Shown: positions 46,542 through 55,580, counted from the first letter of the stretch. The stretch: DNA of 58,763 nucleotides from Oscillospiraceae bacterium (GCA_017848115.1 JAGAKZ010000032.1:1-58763), one strand, 5' to 3'. Translations and numbers: made by a program. Notes: a model not told the origin generated them from the sequence alone.

Positions 46542-48287
46542 TTACTCGTAGGAATTTATGTAACTTTTTAGTAAAAGTAAATCCGATACAGTTACTTTGG
46601 TGTCTTTGTCCAAGTCAGCAAAACGTTCATTTGAGAGATTTTTTTTGCCGAGCATATGATTTATTGTCTGTGCAAGGTCTATGGATGTTACGACGCCGTC
46701 ATCATTTACATCGCCATAGCATGGAGTGTAGTCTACAGTAAGAGCTTTAAGACAAACATTTCCCATGTAGAACTGTAGAGGTGTTTCATCGTCGCTTATT
46801 TGTGGAAAGTAACTTCTGTCGTTTATAAGTATATTTTTCTGTATACCGTTTTTGCTTAGCATCAGATCTGCCCAGTCCTTGCCGTTGCAACTCACAAAGC
46901 TTTCGTTTTTTCTTGATCTGAAAATGATCGAGTTTATGTTTCCGATATACTTTTTTGAAGAATCTTCTATATAGTCAGCCGAGAGGATAATACACGCATC
47001 AATCGGAACTGTATGTACTGATGATGTGTTTTTGATTTTGGCTACAACGGAAAAATAAGAGCCTTTTTTGATTCTTGGCTTTTCGTCAAGTGATATGGTA
47101 TGGTATCCAGGATATTTTTCAGTACCTTTCTGATGTGCAATAATTTCGCCTGAAGTCGGGATGGAACGATCGTCGAGAGAGGAATATATATATATTTCAT
47201 ATTCACAGTTTTCGTCCAGTGTATAGAATGAAACGTCATATATATATTCATCATCATCCGCTCTGAATACATTTGCCATATATCCTGTATCTGAAGGGGT
47301 AAAATCCTTGTTGTTTTCATCTTTGATATTTACGATGTTAAGTACCATGGAAGGTGTGATAGAAGTTGTCCAGCCAAATTCGTCATATTGATAAATGTTG
47401 TCGTATATGTTCTTTGCGATATCAGAATATACAACTGCTTCGCGTAATGACGAATCTTCATAAGATATCCACATATATCCATCATTGCCCCAGTTTTTAC
47501 CCCAGCTGTTTTTAACAAGCCATGCACCATCGTTTTTTGGCATACAGGTTTTGCTGAAATTATTTTTGCTGAAATTATCATCCCAGCCTACGATCAGGAT
47601 GGCATGATAATTCGGATCAGTGTGACAACTGTAATTATTTGTGTTGCAGAACATGGCAAAAGTTTCAGAGTTTATAAAACTTTCGTCAAGAGAGCAGGTA
47701 GCACAAACCGGATTTTTGTTATATATAAAACTTTTTATATAGTCATTATCATACTGCTTTTTTTGAGAAATCCATGGTGTCAGATTGCATATGTCGTTTA
47801 TAATATAATCCGTAGGTACTTTTCCGTTGCTTTTTAAGGATGCATTTATATTAAAATCTTCAATAACATCAGGATGTGTTCCGTATGGTATATCACTGTC
47901 ATAAACCATTCCGTTTCCCGAAGTCAGTACAGCAGATGATATATAGTTTGAACCACCTTTGAAAAAAAGCGAGAAAGGGTTATTCGGATCAATGTTCTCT
48001 GAAAACTTGTTTGCACCGGTATAGGCTGAGTATGCAAGATACCACGGAGAGATAGTTTTGTTTTCTCCCATATTTTTAAGTTTCATGCTTAGTGCATCTG
48101 CAGCCGATATCGCCCAGCATGTATTATAACTACCCTGTGAGTAAATGTCGGTAACTATGTTACAGTCTGAGAGCGTAAAACTTTCCGGCAGTTCTTTTGC
48201 ACGTGCTTTTTCAGGGGTTCCGGATATCAGAAAGCTTATAAGCAGGAGTACGGGAAAAAATAATCTTTGTTTTCTCGGAAAAGTCAT
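46542..48287 (-). CDS. Papain-like (C1A) protease with lectin-like domain and dockerin
   Basis: 581 residues. Signal peptide 10-30; C1A domain about 35-290 with Gln51 and Cys57 (SQGSYNTCWA), His228 (NYHAILIVGWDD) and Asn260 (WLVKNSWG); a lectin-like beta domain about 310-500 (TGYMANVFRADDDEYIYDV); type I dockerin 523-581 (YGDVNDDGVVTSID and ADLDKDTKVTVSD). It should be secreted and attached to a scaffoldin. It follows a paralogue by 40 bases, in one operon. AGAGG precedes the ATG. No clear terminator is seen downstream. Confidence 0.93.
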   Translation of the reverse strand: MTFPRKQRLFFPVLLLISFLISGTPEKARAKELPESFTLSDCNIVTDIYSQGSYNTCWAISAADALSMKLKNMGENKTISPWYLAYSAYTGANKFSENIDPNNPFSLFFKGGSNYISSAVLTSGNGMVYDSDIPYGTHPDVIEDFNINASLKSNGKVPTDYIINDICNLTPWISQKKQYDNDYIKSFIYNKNPVCATCSLDESFINSETFAMFCNTNNYSCHTDPNYHAILIVGWDDNFSKNNFSKTCMPKNDGAWLVKNSWGKNWGNDGYMWISYEDSSLREAVVYSDIAKNIYDNIYQYDEFGWTTSITPSMVLNIVNIKDENNKDFTPSDTGYMANVFRADDDEYIYDVSFYTLDENCEYEIYIYSSLDDRSIPTSGEIIAHQKGTEKYPGYHTISLDEKPRIKKGSYFSVVAKIKNTSSVHTVPIDACIILSADYIEDSSKKYIGNINSIIFRSRKNESFVSCNGKDWADLMLSKNGIQKNILINDRSYFPQISDDETPLQFYMGNVCLKALTVDYTPCYGDVNDDGVVTSIDLAQTINHMLGKKNLSNERFADLDKDTKVTVSDLLLLKSYINSYE

Positions 48288-48327
48288 TTTTTTGCCTCTT
48301 TCATAATGGTTTTGGTTTAAGTTGAAT

Positions 48328-50052
48328 TTATTTTGCTGTGAGCAGAATGTTTTTTAGCAGTATGTAGTCTGCTATGTTTATGATTTTATCATCGTTCATA
48401 TCTTTTCTGAAAAGCTGTATATTATCAGTGTCCAGATATGTGCCTGTTATGATTTCTTGCATGATAAGCAAATCAAATATGTCTGTTTTTCCGTCTGAGT
48501 TTATATCTCCACGGATTATTTCAGAACCGAATGCTTTTATACAGGTGTTACCAAGAGTGAGATATTGAAAACCTGTCATTGCGTTAGCAAAATTCATGTG
48601 TTCGGGATATTTATAACTGTATGTATCACCTGCAATGTCTGACCATTCGGTGCCGTCTGTACTTATAAAACTTTTGTTGTATTCACTGCTTGATGGCATA
48701 TACACGAGATTTGGTATAGTCGTTCCGCTTTGGTCTTCTATATATATTACAGACGCTTCAGTTGCGATCATATACGGAGAAGTTGGATTTTTGAGTTTTA
48801 TAACTACTGAAAACTTTGATCCCTTTGATACATGAGCAGGTGTATCGAGTTTTATGGTGTGATATCCTGTATATTTTTCTGTACCGGATGCAGTTGAAGC
48901 GAGAGTACCTCTGGATGGATTTTTTGTGCTCATTAAATTTGTGTAAACAGATACTTCGTACTGGGCGTTTTGTTCTGTTGTATAGAAAGAAACGGCTGTT
49001 ATGTCATCAGTTTCTGTTGCTGTAAATACATTTGACATATATCCGGTGGTGCTCTTTTGCTGGGAATCGGCAGAGATAGAAGTTATCCATCCCATATTGT
49101 CATGACAATAGTTGGTGCTGTACATATGTCCGGGTTCGCAGAAATAAGAACCTGCTTCACACAAAGATGTATCTTCGTATGACAACCAGAAGTAACCGTC
49201 TTCGCCCCAGTCATTGCCCCAGCTGTTTTTAACAAGCCATGCACCGTCATTTTCGGGGCGGTTGGTTGCTTTGAAGTTTTCACGTGGGTAGTTATCATCC
49301 CAGCCTACAAGCAGCACAGCATGAGAAACTTTGGCCTCCGGATCAAGACAGCAGTGCGAGTTTGTTGAACTGTTGTAATATGTATTTGATGAGTTATAAA
49401 ACACTGAAACAGAATTTAAGTTATAGATAAGTTCTTTAAGAAAAGAAACAGAATATTTGTTGTGTTTTGATACCCATGGATGAAGATTGTATATATCCTG
49501 TACTTTGTAGTCGCTTTTGTATTTCAGTGAAGAATCAACAGTTTCCGAGGAGTTGTATGGTGCGTTTTTTTCATAAGTTGCACCTATCCATCGGCTTAAG
49601 ATTGCAGCCGCTATTGTATTTGTGCCACCGCATTGAAATACATTTTCGTTTGAGGGATAAAATACATCGCTTCCTGTAAATGTAAAATAAGCAAGGTGCC
49701 ATTCAGAGAGGTCGATGTTTTCTTCATATCTGTTTTTCAAGATTTGTGTTTCAAGCGATTCCATGGCACATATAGCCCAGCAAGTACCAAAATCGCCTTG
49801 TTCGTATACAGGTGTTACAAGTCCGTATTCACGAAGATCAAAAGTTTCCGGAAAGCATAGAGCGGATGTTTCGTTATCCTGCATCACAACACCGGGAGTA
49901 ATCAGATCAGTAACGTTTACCGTTTTACCTGTAAATCCTGTTGCACTTTCGGAAAACGCAGCTTTAGCAGTTTTAAAGTTTGATGATGAACTACTGCAGA
50001 TACAGGCTATAACATATGACAGCAGCACAGCTTTTTTTAATATTTTTTTCAT
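48328..50052 (-). CDS. Papain-like (C1A) protease with lectin-like domain and dockerin
   Basis: 574 residues. Signal peptide about 7-32; C1A domain about 65-310 with Gln85 and Cys91 (EQGDFGTCWA), His244 (VSHAVLLVGWDD) and Asn276 (WLVKNSWG); lectin-like domain about 330-500; type I dockerin 512-574 (RGDINSDGKTDIFD and KDMNDDKIINIAD). Same order as the next gene, so a tandem duplication. AAAGGAGGG precedes the ATG. First gene of a two-gene operon with a promoter at 50105-50133. Confidence 0.93.
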   Translation of the reverse strand: MKKILKKAVLLSYVIACICSSSSSNFKTAKAAFSESATGFTGKTVNVTDLITPGVVMQDNETSALCFPETFDLREYGLVTPVYEQGDFGTCWAICAMESLETQILKNRYEENIDLSEWHLAYFTFTGSDVFYPSNENVFQCGGTNTIAAAILSRWIGATYEKNAPYNSSETVDSSLKYKSDYKVQDIYNLHPWVSKHNKYSVSFLKELIYNLNSVSVFYNSSNTYYNSSTNSHCCLDPEAKVSHAVLLVGWDDNYPRENFKATNRPENDGAWLVKNSWGNDWGEDGYFWLSYEDTSLCEAGSYFCEPGHMYSTNYCHDNMGWITSISADSQQKSTTGYMSNVFTATETDDITAVSFYTTEQNAQYEVSVYTNLMSTKNPSRGTLASTASGTEKYTGYHTIKLDTPAHVSKGSKFSVVIKLKNPTSPYMIATEASVIYIEDQSGTTIPNLVYMPSSSEYNKSFISTDGTEWSDIAGDTYSYKYPEHMNFANAMTGFQYLTLGNTCIKAFGSEIIRGDINSDGKTDIFDLLIMQEIITGTYLDTDNIQLFRKDMNDDKIINIADYILLKNILLTAK

Positions 50053-50104
50053 TTTGTTTTTTCCCTCCTTTAAGAGCCTTTTGAAAATAAATGTCTATAT
50101 TTAT

Positions 50105-50133
50105 ATTATATAAAAAAATTTTAGTTTAATCAA
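50105..50133 (-). promoter_or_regulatory. Promoter of the dockerin-protease operon
   Basis: Minus strand: TTGATT, 17 bases and TATAAT, about 53 bases before the first protease. Confidence 0.65.
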
Positions 50134-50483
50134 TAGTTTATTTGTGGTTTTTGCACGTTATTTTTGTTGCTGCAAATATTTTTTTAGTTAAAATATTGAT
50201 TTGGATTGCTAAAAAAAATAACGTGTGTACTGGGAATTATACACACGTTATTTTCTTGGGTGATTAAATTATAAGGGGAAAATGAAAAAGTACAATCGGA
50301 TCGACGTTATCCGATATAAAGTAAGAAATGGATGTAAATCAATTAAATTAAGTTAAATGATTTTATAATTTAATTATACATTTCAGTAGAGCGGATGTCA
50401 ATAGTTTTTTCGAAAATTGTTTGGTTAAACACAAAACAACCATTTGTTGATGTTAGAATAACTGAAAATAAACAAAAGCTATT
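50134..50483. other. Gene-poor gap with hairpins
   Basis: Besides the terminator at 50215-50254, this holds a seven-base hairpin ATCGGAT/ATCCGAT at 50295-50315 and a possible 24-residue reading frame on the plus strand (50282-50356) preceded by AAGGGG. I do not see enough to call the frame a gene. Confidence 0.4.
50215..50254 (-). terminator. Strong terminator hairpin downstream of bioY
   Basis: A perfect 15-base stem (50215-50229 with 50240-50254). On the minus strand it ends in a long T run, which fits the end of the bioY transcript about 230 bases after its stop. Confidence 0.7.
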
Positions 50484-51014
50484 TTACTTAAAATTTTTAA
50501 ATTTTAAGTAAGGAGAAATTCTGTCATAAATAATCAGTGCCAGTAGAACTGTCAGTATGTCTTTTAATAGAAATGGTGCTGAGGTTGTTATAAAGGAGTA
50601 TATGATAGTTGAATTGGTAATCAGCGAAAATTGTATACAGCCAGATATATGTACCGGAAATATGGCAAATATTGAAATGATGAACTTAAGTTTTGTGTTT
50701 TTGATATTACATATAATACCGCAAAGATATGCTGTAAAAATAAATCCTGTCAAAAATCCGCCCGTTATTCCCGTTATCACCGATAAACCACCTCTGAATC
50801 CTGAGAAAACAGGAATGCCAAAAGCACCGAGAAGTATATATATGGCTACAGCAGCTACACCTCTTTTTTTTCCGAGGATAAATCCTGTAAAGGCAACAGC
50901 GAATGTTTGTAAAGTCAGAGGAACACCGGACGGGAGAGGGATACATATTTGTGAACACACTGCTATTATTGCCGTACATAGAGCAGTATATGTCAATGAT
51001 AATGTTTTTTTCAT
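50484..51014 (-). CDS. bioY: Biotin transporter BioY (ECF S component)
   Basis: 176 residues, six hydrophobic segments. Family motifs: IPLPSGVPLTLQTFAVAFTG near 25-44 and a Gly-rich GGLSVITGITGGFLTGF near 74-90. BioY binds biotin and works alone or with the energy-coupling EcfA/EcfT units, which are not nearby. A BirA-like site overlaps its promoter, which supports biotin as the ligand. AAAGGA lies upstream of the ATG. Confidence 0.95.
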   Translation of the reverse strand: MKKTLSLTYTALCTAIIAVCSQICIPLPSGVPLTLQTFAVAFTGFILGKKRGVAAVAIYILLGAFGIPVFSGFRGGLSVITGITGGFLTGFIFTAYLCGIICNIKNTKLKFIISIFAIFPVHISGCIQFSLITNSTIIYSFITTSAPFLLKDILTVLLALIIYDRISPYLKFKNFK

Positions 51015-51042
51015 TTGTTTTGCATTCCTTTGTTTTTAGTTT

Positions 51043-51107
51043 CGGTTACTATTTTATCACAGTATACAGAAGCTTGTCAACCGCTATGCAAAAAAACAAG
51101 TTGACAA
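51043..51107 (-). promoter_or_regulatory. bioY promoter with BirA-like operator
   Basis: Inverted repeat TTGTCAACC (51074-51082), 16 bases, AGTTGACAA (51099-51107), matching the form of Firmicute BirA sites. The -35 on the minus strand (TTGACA, 51075-51080) lies inside one arm; TAAAAT follows 18 bases later. Confidence 0.7.
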
Positions 51108-51136
51108 TATGATTTTATAAGAATTAATAAATAAAA

Positions 51137-51170
51137 AGCAGGAAAACCTAAAACAAAATGTTTTCCTGCT
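51137..51170 (-). terminator. Terminator of the AraC-family gene
   Basis: A perfect 11-base stem (51137-51147 with 51160-51170), T run on the minus strand. Confidence 0.8.
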
Positions 51171-51200
51171 CTTTTGTTATGTTATATAGTATTTATGTTA

Positions 51201-51983
51201 TCATTGGGTAATTTTTTTTCTGTAATCTGCCGGAGAAAGACAAGCATATTTTCTGAACATTCTTGAAAAGTGTTCGGCAGAGTTGTAGCCGCATTTTTCT
51301 GCTATTTCGAAAACAGGGGTATCAATGTCGGAAAGCAATTCCATTGCGTATTGCATTCTTGCTGTGTATACATCATTCATGCATGATGTTCCGAACAACT
51401 GTCGGTAGAGTTTGTTGAGATATCCGACTGAAAGACCGAGATCTTTTGAAATCTGTGGCATAGACCACTGAGCGCTTGGATTTGCATATATTTCTTTTCT
51501 GAGGTCATAGAGATTTTTTTCATATGGTATGTATACAGAGTCGTTATTCTTTTTGTGGTATGCACTAAGATATAAAAGCATTACCATAAGAATATTGTGA
51601 TATATCTTTTCGTTATCAATCGAAGTGTTGTTGTACAAGTCACAAGCAAGTTTTATTGTTTCTGTGAGTGTTGTGTCATCACCAAGATGCATCGGACGGT
51701 TTACAGGAATTTCGAGTTCGTCAAACATTTCTTTTTCACCGGGAGCAAGTTGAAATCTTATCCAGTCGTCCATATAAGGTTTTCCGTCGGCAGAAAGAGC
51801 GTGAGGTACACATGAATCTATGATAAATGCTGTATTTGGTGACGCGCAGTATGTTGCATCATCAATTTTTACTATGCCCGATGTTTGTAAAAGTATCAGC
51901 TGAAGTCCATGATATCCACCTTCCCTGACTACAGAAAATGATTTATCATGTTGCCAATGATATCCGGCTAATGAAATAGTCAT
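51201..51983 (-). CDS. AraC-family transcription regulator
   Basis: 260 residues. N-terminal cupin-like ligand domain (about 1-130), C-terminal pair of helix-turn-helix motifs (about 160-258: ISKDLGLSVGYLNKLYRQLFG and FEIAEKCGYNSAEHFSRMFRK). The ATG at 51983 is used, with GGAAAGGA before it; a TTG lies upstream at 52004. It is divergent from the rhamnogalacturonan lyase, so pectin genes are likely targets (inference). Confidence 0.92.
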   Translation of the reverse strand: MTISLAGYHWQHDKSFSVVREGGYHGLQLILLQTSGIVKIDDATYCASPNTAFIIDSCVPHALSADGKPYMDDWIRFQLAPGEKEMFDELEIPVNRPMHLGDDTTLTETIKLACDLYNNTSIDNEKIYHNILMVMLLYLSAYHKKNNDSVYIPYEKNLYDLRKEIYANPSAQWSMPQISKDLGLSVGYLNKLYRQLFGTSCMNDVYTARMQYAMELLSDIDTPVFEIAEKCGYNSAEHFSRMFRKYACLSPADYRKKITQ

Positions 51984-52037
51984 AAATACACAAATCCTTT
52001 CCAAAAACTTTAATTTAAAAATTTTCTTCTTAAATTA

Positions 52038-52066
52038 ATTATATCATAAAATATAGTTTTAGGCAA
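52038..52066 (-). promoter_or_regulatory. Promoter of the AraC-family gene
   Basis: Minus strand: TTGCCT, 17 bases and TATAAT with TG at the extended -10 position. Confidence 0.6.
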
Positions 52067-52078
52067 GATATTCAAAAA

Positions 52079-52164
52079 TATCATGAATAAGTTCAAATTA
52101 TTCATTGATAAAAATTAAATGTACCTGTATAATATTACGTGAAGATACAAGATAACCGGTTGTC
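52079..52164. promoter_or_regulatory. Palindromic sites between araC-family gene and PL11 gene
   Basis: Two inverted repeats: 52079-52090 with 52098-52110 (TATCATGAATAA / TTATTCATTGATA, one bulge) and GATAACCGGTTGTC at 52151-52164. They lie between two divergent genes and are candidates for AraC-type operator sites. Confidence 0.4.
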
Positions 52165-52230
52165 GTCTTTGTTGTTAAGTTAATTAGGTTGATTAATTAT
52201 TTTTTTGATTAAGAAATATTGTAATATTTT

Positions 52231-52306
52231 TAAGGAAACATTGATTAAATACAGTATGTAGATTGTGTGTTGCGCTGATGAACGTGATTTATTCAATGAT
52301 TACTTA
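52231..52306. repeat. Palindromic element (MITE-like), copy 2
   Basis: Terminal inverted repeats TAAGGAAACATTGATTAAAT (52231-52250) and its imperfect mirror ending at 52306 (about 17 of 20 match). The ends match the element at 17400-17484, while the interiors differ. It lies just before the -10-like TATAAT (52309-52314) of the PL11 gene. Confidence 0.5.
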
Positions 52307-52341
52307 GTTATAATATTTGTTTGGTGAAAGGGAGAATTAAG

Positions 52342-55086
52342 ATGTCAAATGTTTTAAAACGCGTTGTGTCTACAACTGCAGCTCTGGTTCTTGCTGCAGC
52401 ATCAGGCATAGTGCCCACAGGTAATAATGATAATTCGGTTATCGCACAAGCAAAATATGGTACGGGAAAAAATGTTGTTGAAAACCTTAACAGAGGTATT
52501 TCAGCTATAAATACAGGTAAGGGAATGCTTGTAAGCTGGAGATTCCTTGCAAATGACAGCGATAATGCTGAATATAAACTCTATCGTGACGGTACACTTA
52601 TTTATACAAGCAAGGCCGGTGAAGCAACTTGTTATCTCGATAAGAGTGGCGGCAGTAACTCAAAATATAAGGTAGAATACATTTCAGGCGGAAAAGTTGT
52701 AAATTCTGAAAATTGTAATTTTACATCAAATAAAAATTACTTCGATATTCCGATCACTCCTCCTTCAGGCTCATACAATGCAAATGACTGTTCTGTAGGT
52801 GACGTAGACGGTGACGGTACATATGAAATCTTTTTGAAGTGGGACCCTTCAAACCAGAAGGATAACTCACAGGAAGGTGTTACAGGAAATGTTTACATTG
52901 ATTGTTATACACTTCAGGGTAAGCGTCTCTGGAGAATAGACCTCGGAAAAAATATCCGTGCAGGCGCTCACTATACACAGTTCCTCGTTGCAGACTTTGA
53001 CTGTGACGGTAAGGCTGAAATGACCTGTAAGACAGCTGACGGTACAGTTGACGGTACAGGTAAAGTAATAGGCGATAAGAGTAAGGACTACAGAAATAAC
53101 AAGGGATATATCCTTTCAGGTCCTGAATACTATACACTTTTTGATGGTGCTACAGGTAAAGCTCTCGATACAGTTGAATATGCTTTCCCAAGAGGAAAGG
53201 TAAGTGACTGGGGCGATAACTACGGTAACCGTGTTGACAGATTTTTAGGCGCTGTTGTATACTGTGACGGTCAGAAACCAAGTGCTGTTTCTGTAAGAGG
53301 ATATTATACACGTATGACAGCTGTTGCATATGATGTTGTTGATAAGAAACTGGTTACTCGTTGGAAATTTGATTCAGGAAACGATCCTAAAAAAGGTTAT
53401 CACAACGGAAACCATAACTGTATGCCTGCTGACGTAGATAATGACGGTAAGCAGGAACTCATACTTGGTTCGACTGCAATTGATGACAACGGAAAACTTC
53501 TCTGGTGTAACAATCAGGGACATGGTGATGCTATGCACCTTGGTGATTTTCTTCCTGACAGAGCAGGTCTTGAACTCTGGATGTGTCATGAAAACAGTCC
53601 TTACGGTGTTTCACTTATAGACGCAAAAACAGGTAAAAATATTTTCCACAAAAATCACTCAAAGGATACAGGACGTGCATGTTGCGGTAATATTCTTGCA
53701 AGCAATCCGGGTGCAGAATTCTGGGGTGCTACAGGAAATGATATATTCAATGCCAGCGGTAAAACTATAGCAACAAACAAACCTGCACAGAACTTTATGA
53801 TTTACTGGGACGGAGATCTCGAACGTGAAATTCTTGATGGTACTAAGATCGATAAATATGTAAGCACAAGCAAAATAAACAGACTCCTTACAGCAGACGG
53901 TTGTGCTGCAAACAACGGTTCAAAGAACAATCCGTGTCTTGCCGCTGATATCCTCGGTGACTGGCGTGAAGAACTTGTTGTAAGAACAACTGATAATAAA
54001 CACCTAAGAATTTATTCTACATCTTATGAAACAAAAGTACGTCTTACAACTCTTATGCATGACGTACAGTATCGTACACAGGTAGCAGGTGAACAGAACT
54101 GTTACAATCAGCCTGCACACCCAAGCTTCTATCTCGGTTCAGATGAAAAGCTTCCTGAAAGACCGGCTGTAACAATCAAGGGTTCAAGCACAGGTACAGG
54201 TAATAATACACCGTCAGATCCTCCTGCAACAACAGAACCACCGGTAAATACTACTGTAACAACAACCGCTCCCCCGGTAGTTACAACAGGTGCTCCTGAT
54301 ACACAGACAGGACTTACAGATGGTGCTGTATATAAAATAAAGAACGCAAAGAGCGGACTTTATCTTGATGTTTTTGAAGGCGCAGCTGCTAACTCCACAA
54401 ATGTTCAGCAGTGGGCAGGCGGAGAAACACGTGATTCTATTTCATGGCAGCTTCAGTCAGCAGGAGACGGTTATTATTACTTAGTTTCTCAGGTTGGCGA
54501 CAAGTCATTTGCTCTTGATGTAAGCGGAAAGAAAACAGCAGACGGAACAAATATCGAGATCTACACAATGAAGAATGGCGAAAACCAGCAGTTTAAGCTT
54601 GTTCCTAACGCGGACGGTACATTCAAGATACTGACAAAGATATCAGGTGATAAATCTTGTGTAGAAGTAGAAGACGGAAGTACTCAGCAGGGTGCAAATG
54701 TTCAGCAGTGGCAGGTAAACAATTCCGCTCAGCAGAACTGGATAATAGAAACACTTGATGGAAAGCAGATCGTTCCTTCTGGTGCAGTAGTAACACAGGC
54801 TCCTCCTGTAACTACAGTAACACAGCCTGCTCCACAGACATCAGCGACAACAACAACTACAGTAAATAATCAGCAGAATATTGTTTATGGTGATCTTGAT
54901 GGCAATAAGGGTGTAGATCTTACAGATATCACTACTTTGAGTTTGTATCTCCTTAGCGATGCAAAATTGAATGATGCACAGCTTAAAGCTGCCGATGTAA
55001 ATGCTGACGGAAAAGTTGACATTGCAGACCTTGCACACTTTAAACAGTATATTTCAAAGGATCCTGTAAAGCTCGGACCCCAATGA
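52342..55086 (+). CDS. Rhamnogalacturonan lyase PL11 with CBM13 and dockerin
   Basis: 914 residues. Signal peptide 5-25; PL11 catalytic domain about 40-615, recognised by VENLNRGISAIN, LVSWRFLANDS, DVDGDGTYEIFLKWDPS and AGAHYTQFLVADFDCDGKAE (calcium-binding loops of the beta-propeller); Thr/Pro linker; CBM13 (ricin-type) about 650-785 with the QxW pattern (VQQWAGG, VQQWQVN); Thr linker; dockerin 849-906. It cuts the rhamnogalacturonan I backbone of pectin while docked on a scaffoldin. ATG 52342 is used because AAAGGGAG lies before it; the frame is open from a TTG at 52321. Codon use suggests high expression. Confidence 0.95.
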   Translation: MSNVLKRVVSTTAALVLAAASGIVPTGNNDNSVIAQAKYGTGKNVVENLNRGISAINTGKGMLVSWRFLANDSDNAEYKLYRDGTLIYTSKAGEATCYLDKSGGSNSKYKVEYISGGKVVNSENCNFTSNKNYFDIPITPPSGSYNANDCSVGDVDGDGTYEIFLKWDPSNQKDNSQEGVTGNVYIDCYTLQGKRLWRIDLGKNIRAGAHYTQFLVADFDCDGKAEMTCKTADGTVDGTGKVIGDKSKDYRNNKGYILSGPEYYTLFDGATGKALDTVEYAFPRGKVSDWGDNYGNRVDRFLGAVVYCDGQKPSAVSVRGYYTRMTAVAYDVVDKKLVTRWKFDSGNDPKKGYHNGNHNCMPADVDNDGKQELILGSTAIDDNGKLLWCNNQGHGDAMHLGDFLPDRAGLELWMCHENSPYGVSLIDAKTGKNIFHKNHSKDTGRACCGNILASNPGAEFWGATGNDIFNASGKTIATNKPAQNFMIYWDGDLEREILDGTKIDKYVSTSKINRLLTADGCAANNGSKNNPCLAADILGDWREELVVRTTDNKHLRIYSTSYETKVRLTTLMHDVQYRTQVAGEQNCYNQPAHPSFYLGSDEKLPERPAVTIKGSSTGTGNNTPSDPPATTEPPVNTTVTTTAPPVVTTGAPDTQTGLTDGAVYKIKNAKSGLYLDVFEGAAANSTNVQQWAGGETRDSISWQLQSAGDGYYYLVSQVGDKSFALDVSGKKTADGTNIEIYTMKNGENQQFKLVPNADGTFKILTKISGDKSCVEVEDGSTQQGANVQQWQVNNSAQQNWIIETLDGKQIVPSGAVVTQAPPVTTVTQPAPQTSATTTTTVNNQQNIVYGDLDGNKGVDLTDITTLSLYLLSDAKLNDAQLKAADVNADGKVDIADLAHFKQYISKDPVKLGPQ

Positions 55087-55160
55087 TTTTGAAATTCGGG
55101 CAATTGAAGTTTATTAAATAAAAATATTCCTTTATAAACGATTTGAGAACCATTTTATTA

Positions 55161-55204
55161 GCAAAAAGGTTGTACAGATAAATTATCTGTGCAGCCTTTT
55201 TTGC
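55161..55204 (+). terminator. Terminator of the PL11 gene
   Basis: A stem of about 19 bases including G-U pairs (55161-55180 with 55183-55204) ending in T run. Confidence 0.8.
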
Positions 55205-55279
55205 GATATATATATTAATGTAAACAAAACTTTAATATTTGTGTGGTAAAATAAAAGAAAAAATCATTGGAGGTAGCCG

Positions 55280-55387
55280 ATGTTTAAAATATTGGTAGTA
55301 GAAGATGACCATGAACTCAATCGTACTGGATGTATATTTTTAAAACTGAAATTTGAAAGCAATATAAACGTCAACTGTATTAAATAA
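55280..55387 (+). pseudogene. Response-regulator relic
   Basis: A GGAGG site and ATG start a frame MFKILVVEDDHELNRTG, the exact opening of a receiver domain (acidic pair ED). It breaks after about 20 residues into unrelated sequence and stops at residue 36. No receiver core, phospho-acceptor or DNA-binding domain follows. It is the start of a lost response regulator, cut off before the tRNA-Gln. Confidence 0.75.
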
Positions 55388-55417
55388 AAAACGGGTGACA
55401 ATTTTAAAATAAAAATG

Positions 55418-55446
55418 TTGACATATTTTTATGGACGTGATATAAT
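55418..55446 (+). promoter_or_regulatory. tRNA-Gln promoter
   Basis: TTGACA at 55418-55423, 17 bases and TATAAT at 55441-55446: full consensus. Confidence 0.85.
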
Positions 55447-55497
55447 ATAAAAGTCGTCAGGCGAGAGCAAAAAGCAAACGACAAACCGAATAGAAAC

Positions 55498-55570
55498 TGG
55501 GGTGTCGCCAAGCGGTAAGGCAGTGGACTCTGACTCCACCATTCCGAGGGTTCAAATCCTTCCACCCCAA
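55498..55570 (+). tRNA. tRNA-Gln (anticodon CUG)
   Basis: Acceptor TGGGGTG pairs with CACCCCA; anticodon stem GTGGA/TCCAC with loop CTCTGAC reading CAG; T loop GGTTCAAATCC. CCA is not encoded, so the CCA-adding enzyme is needed. Confidence 0.95.
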
Positions 55571-55580
55571 CTCGATTGAT

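Noticed and set aside
50557-51039. Plus-strand frame of 160 codons opposite bioY
   Set aside because: Antisense to a complete BioY with family motifs and its own promoter.
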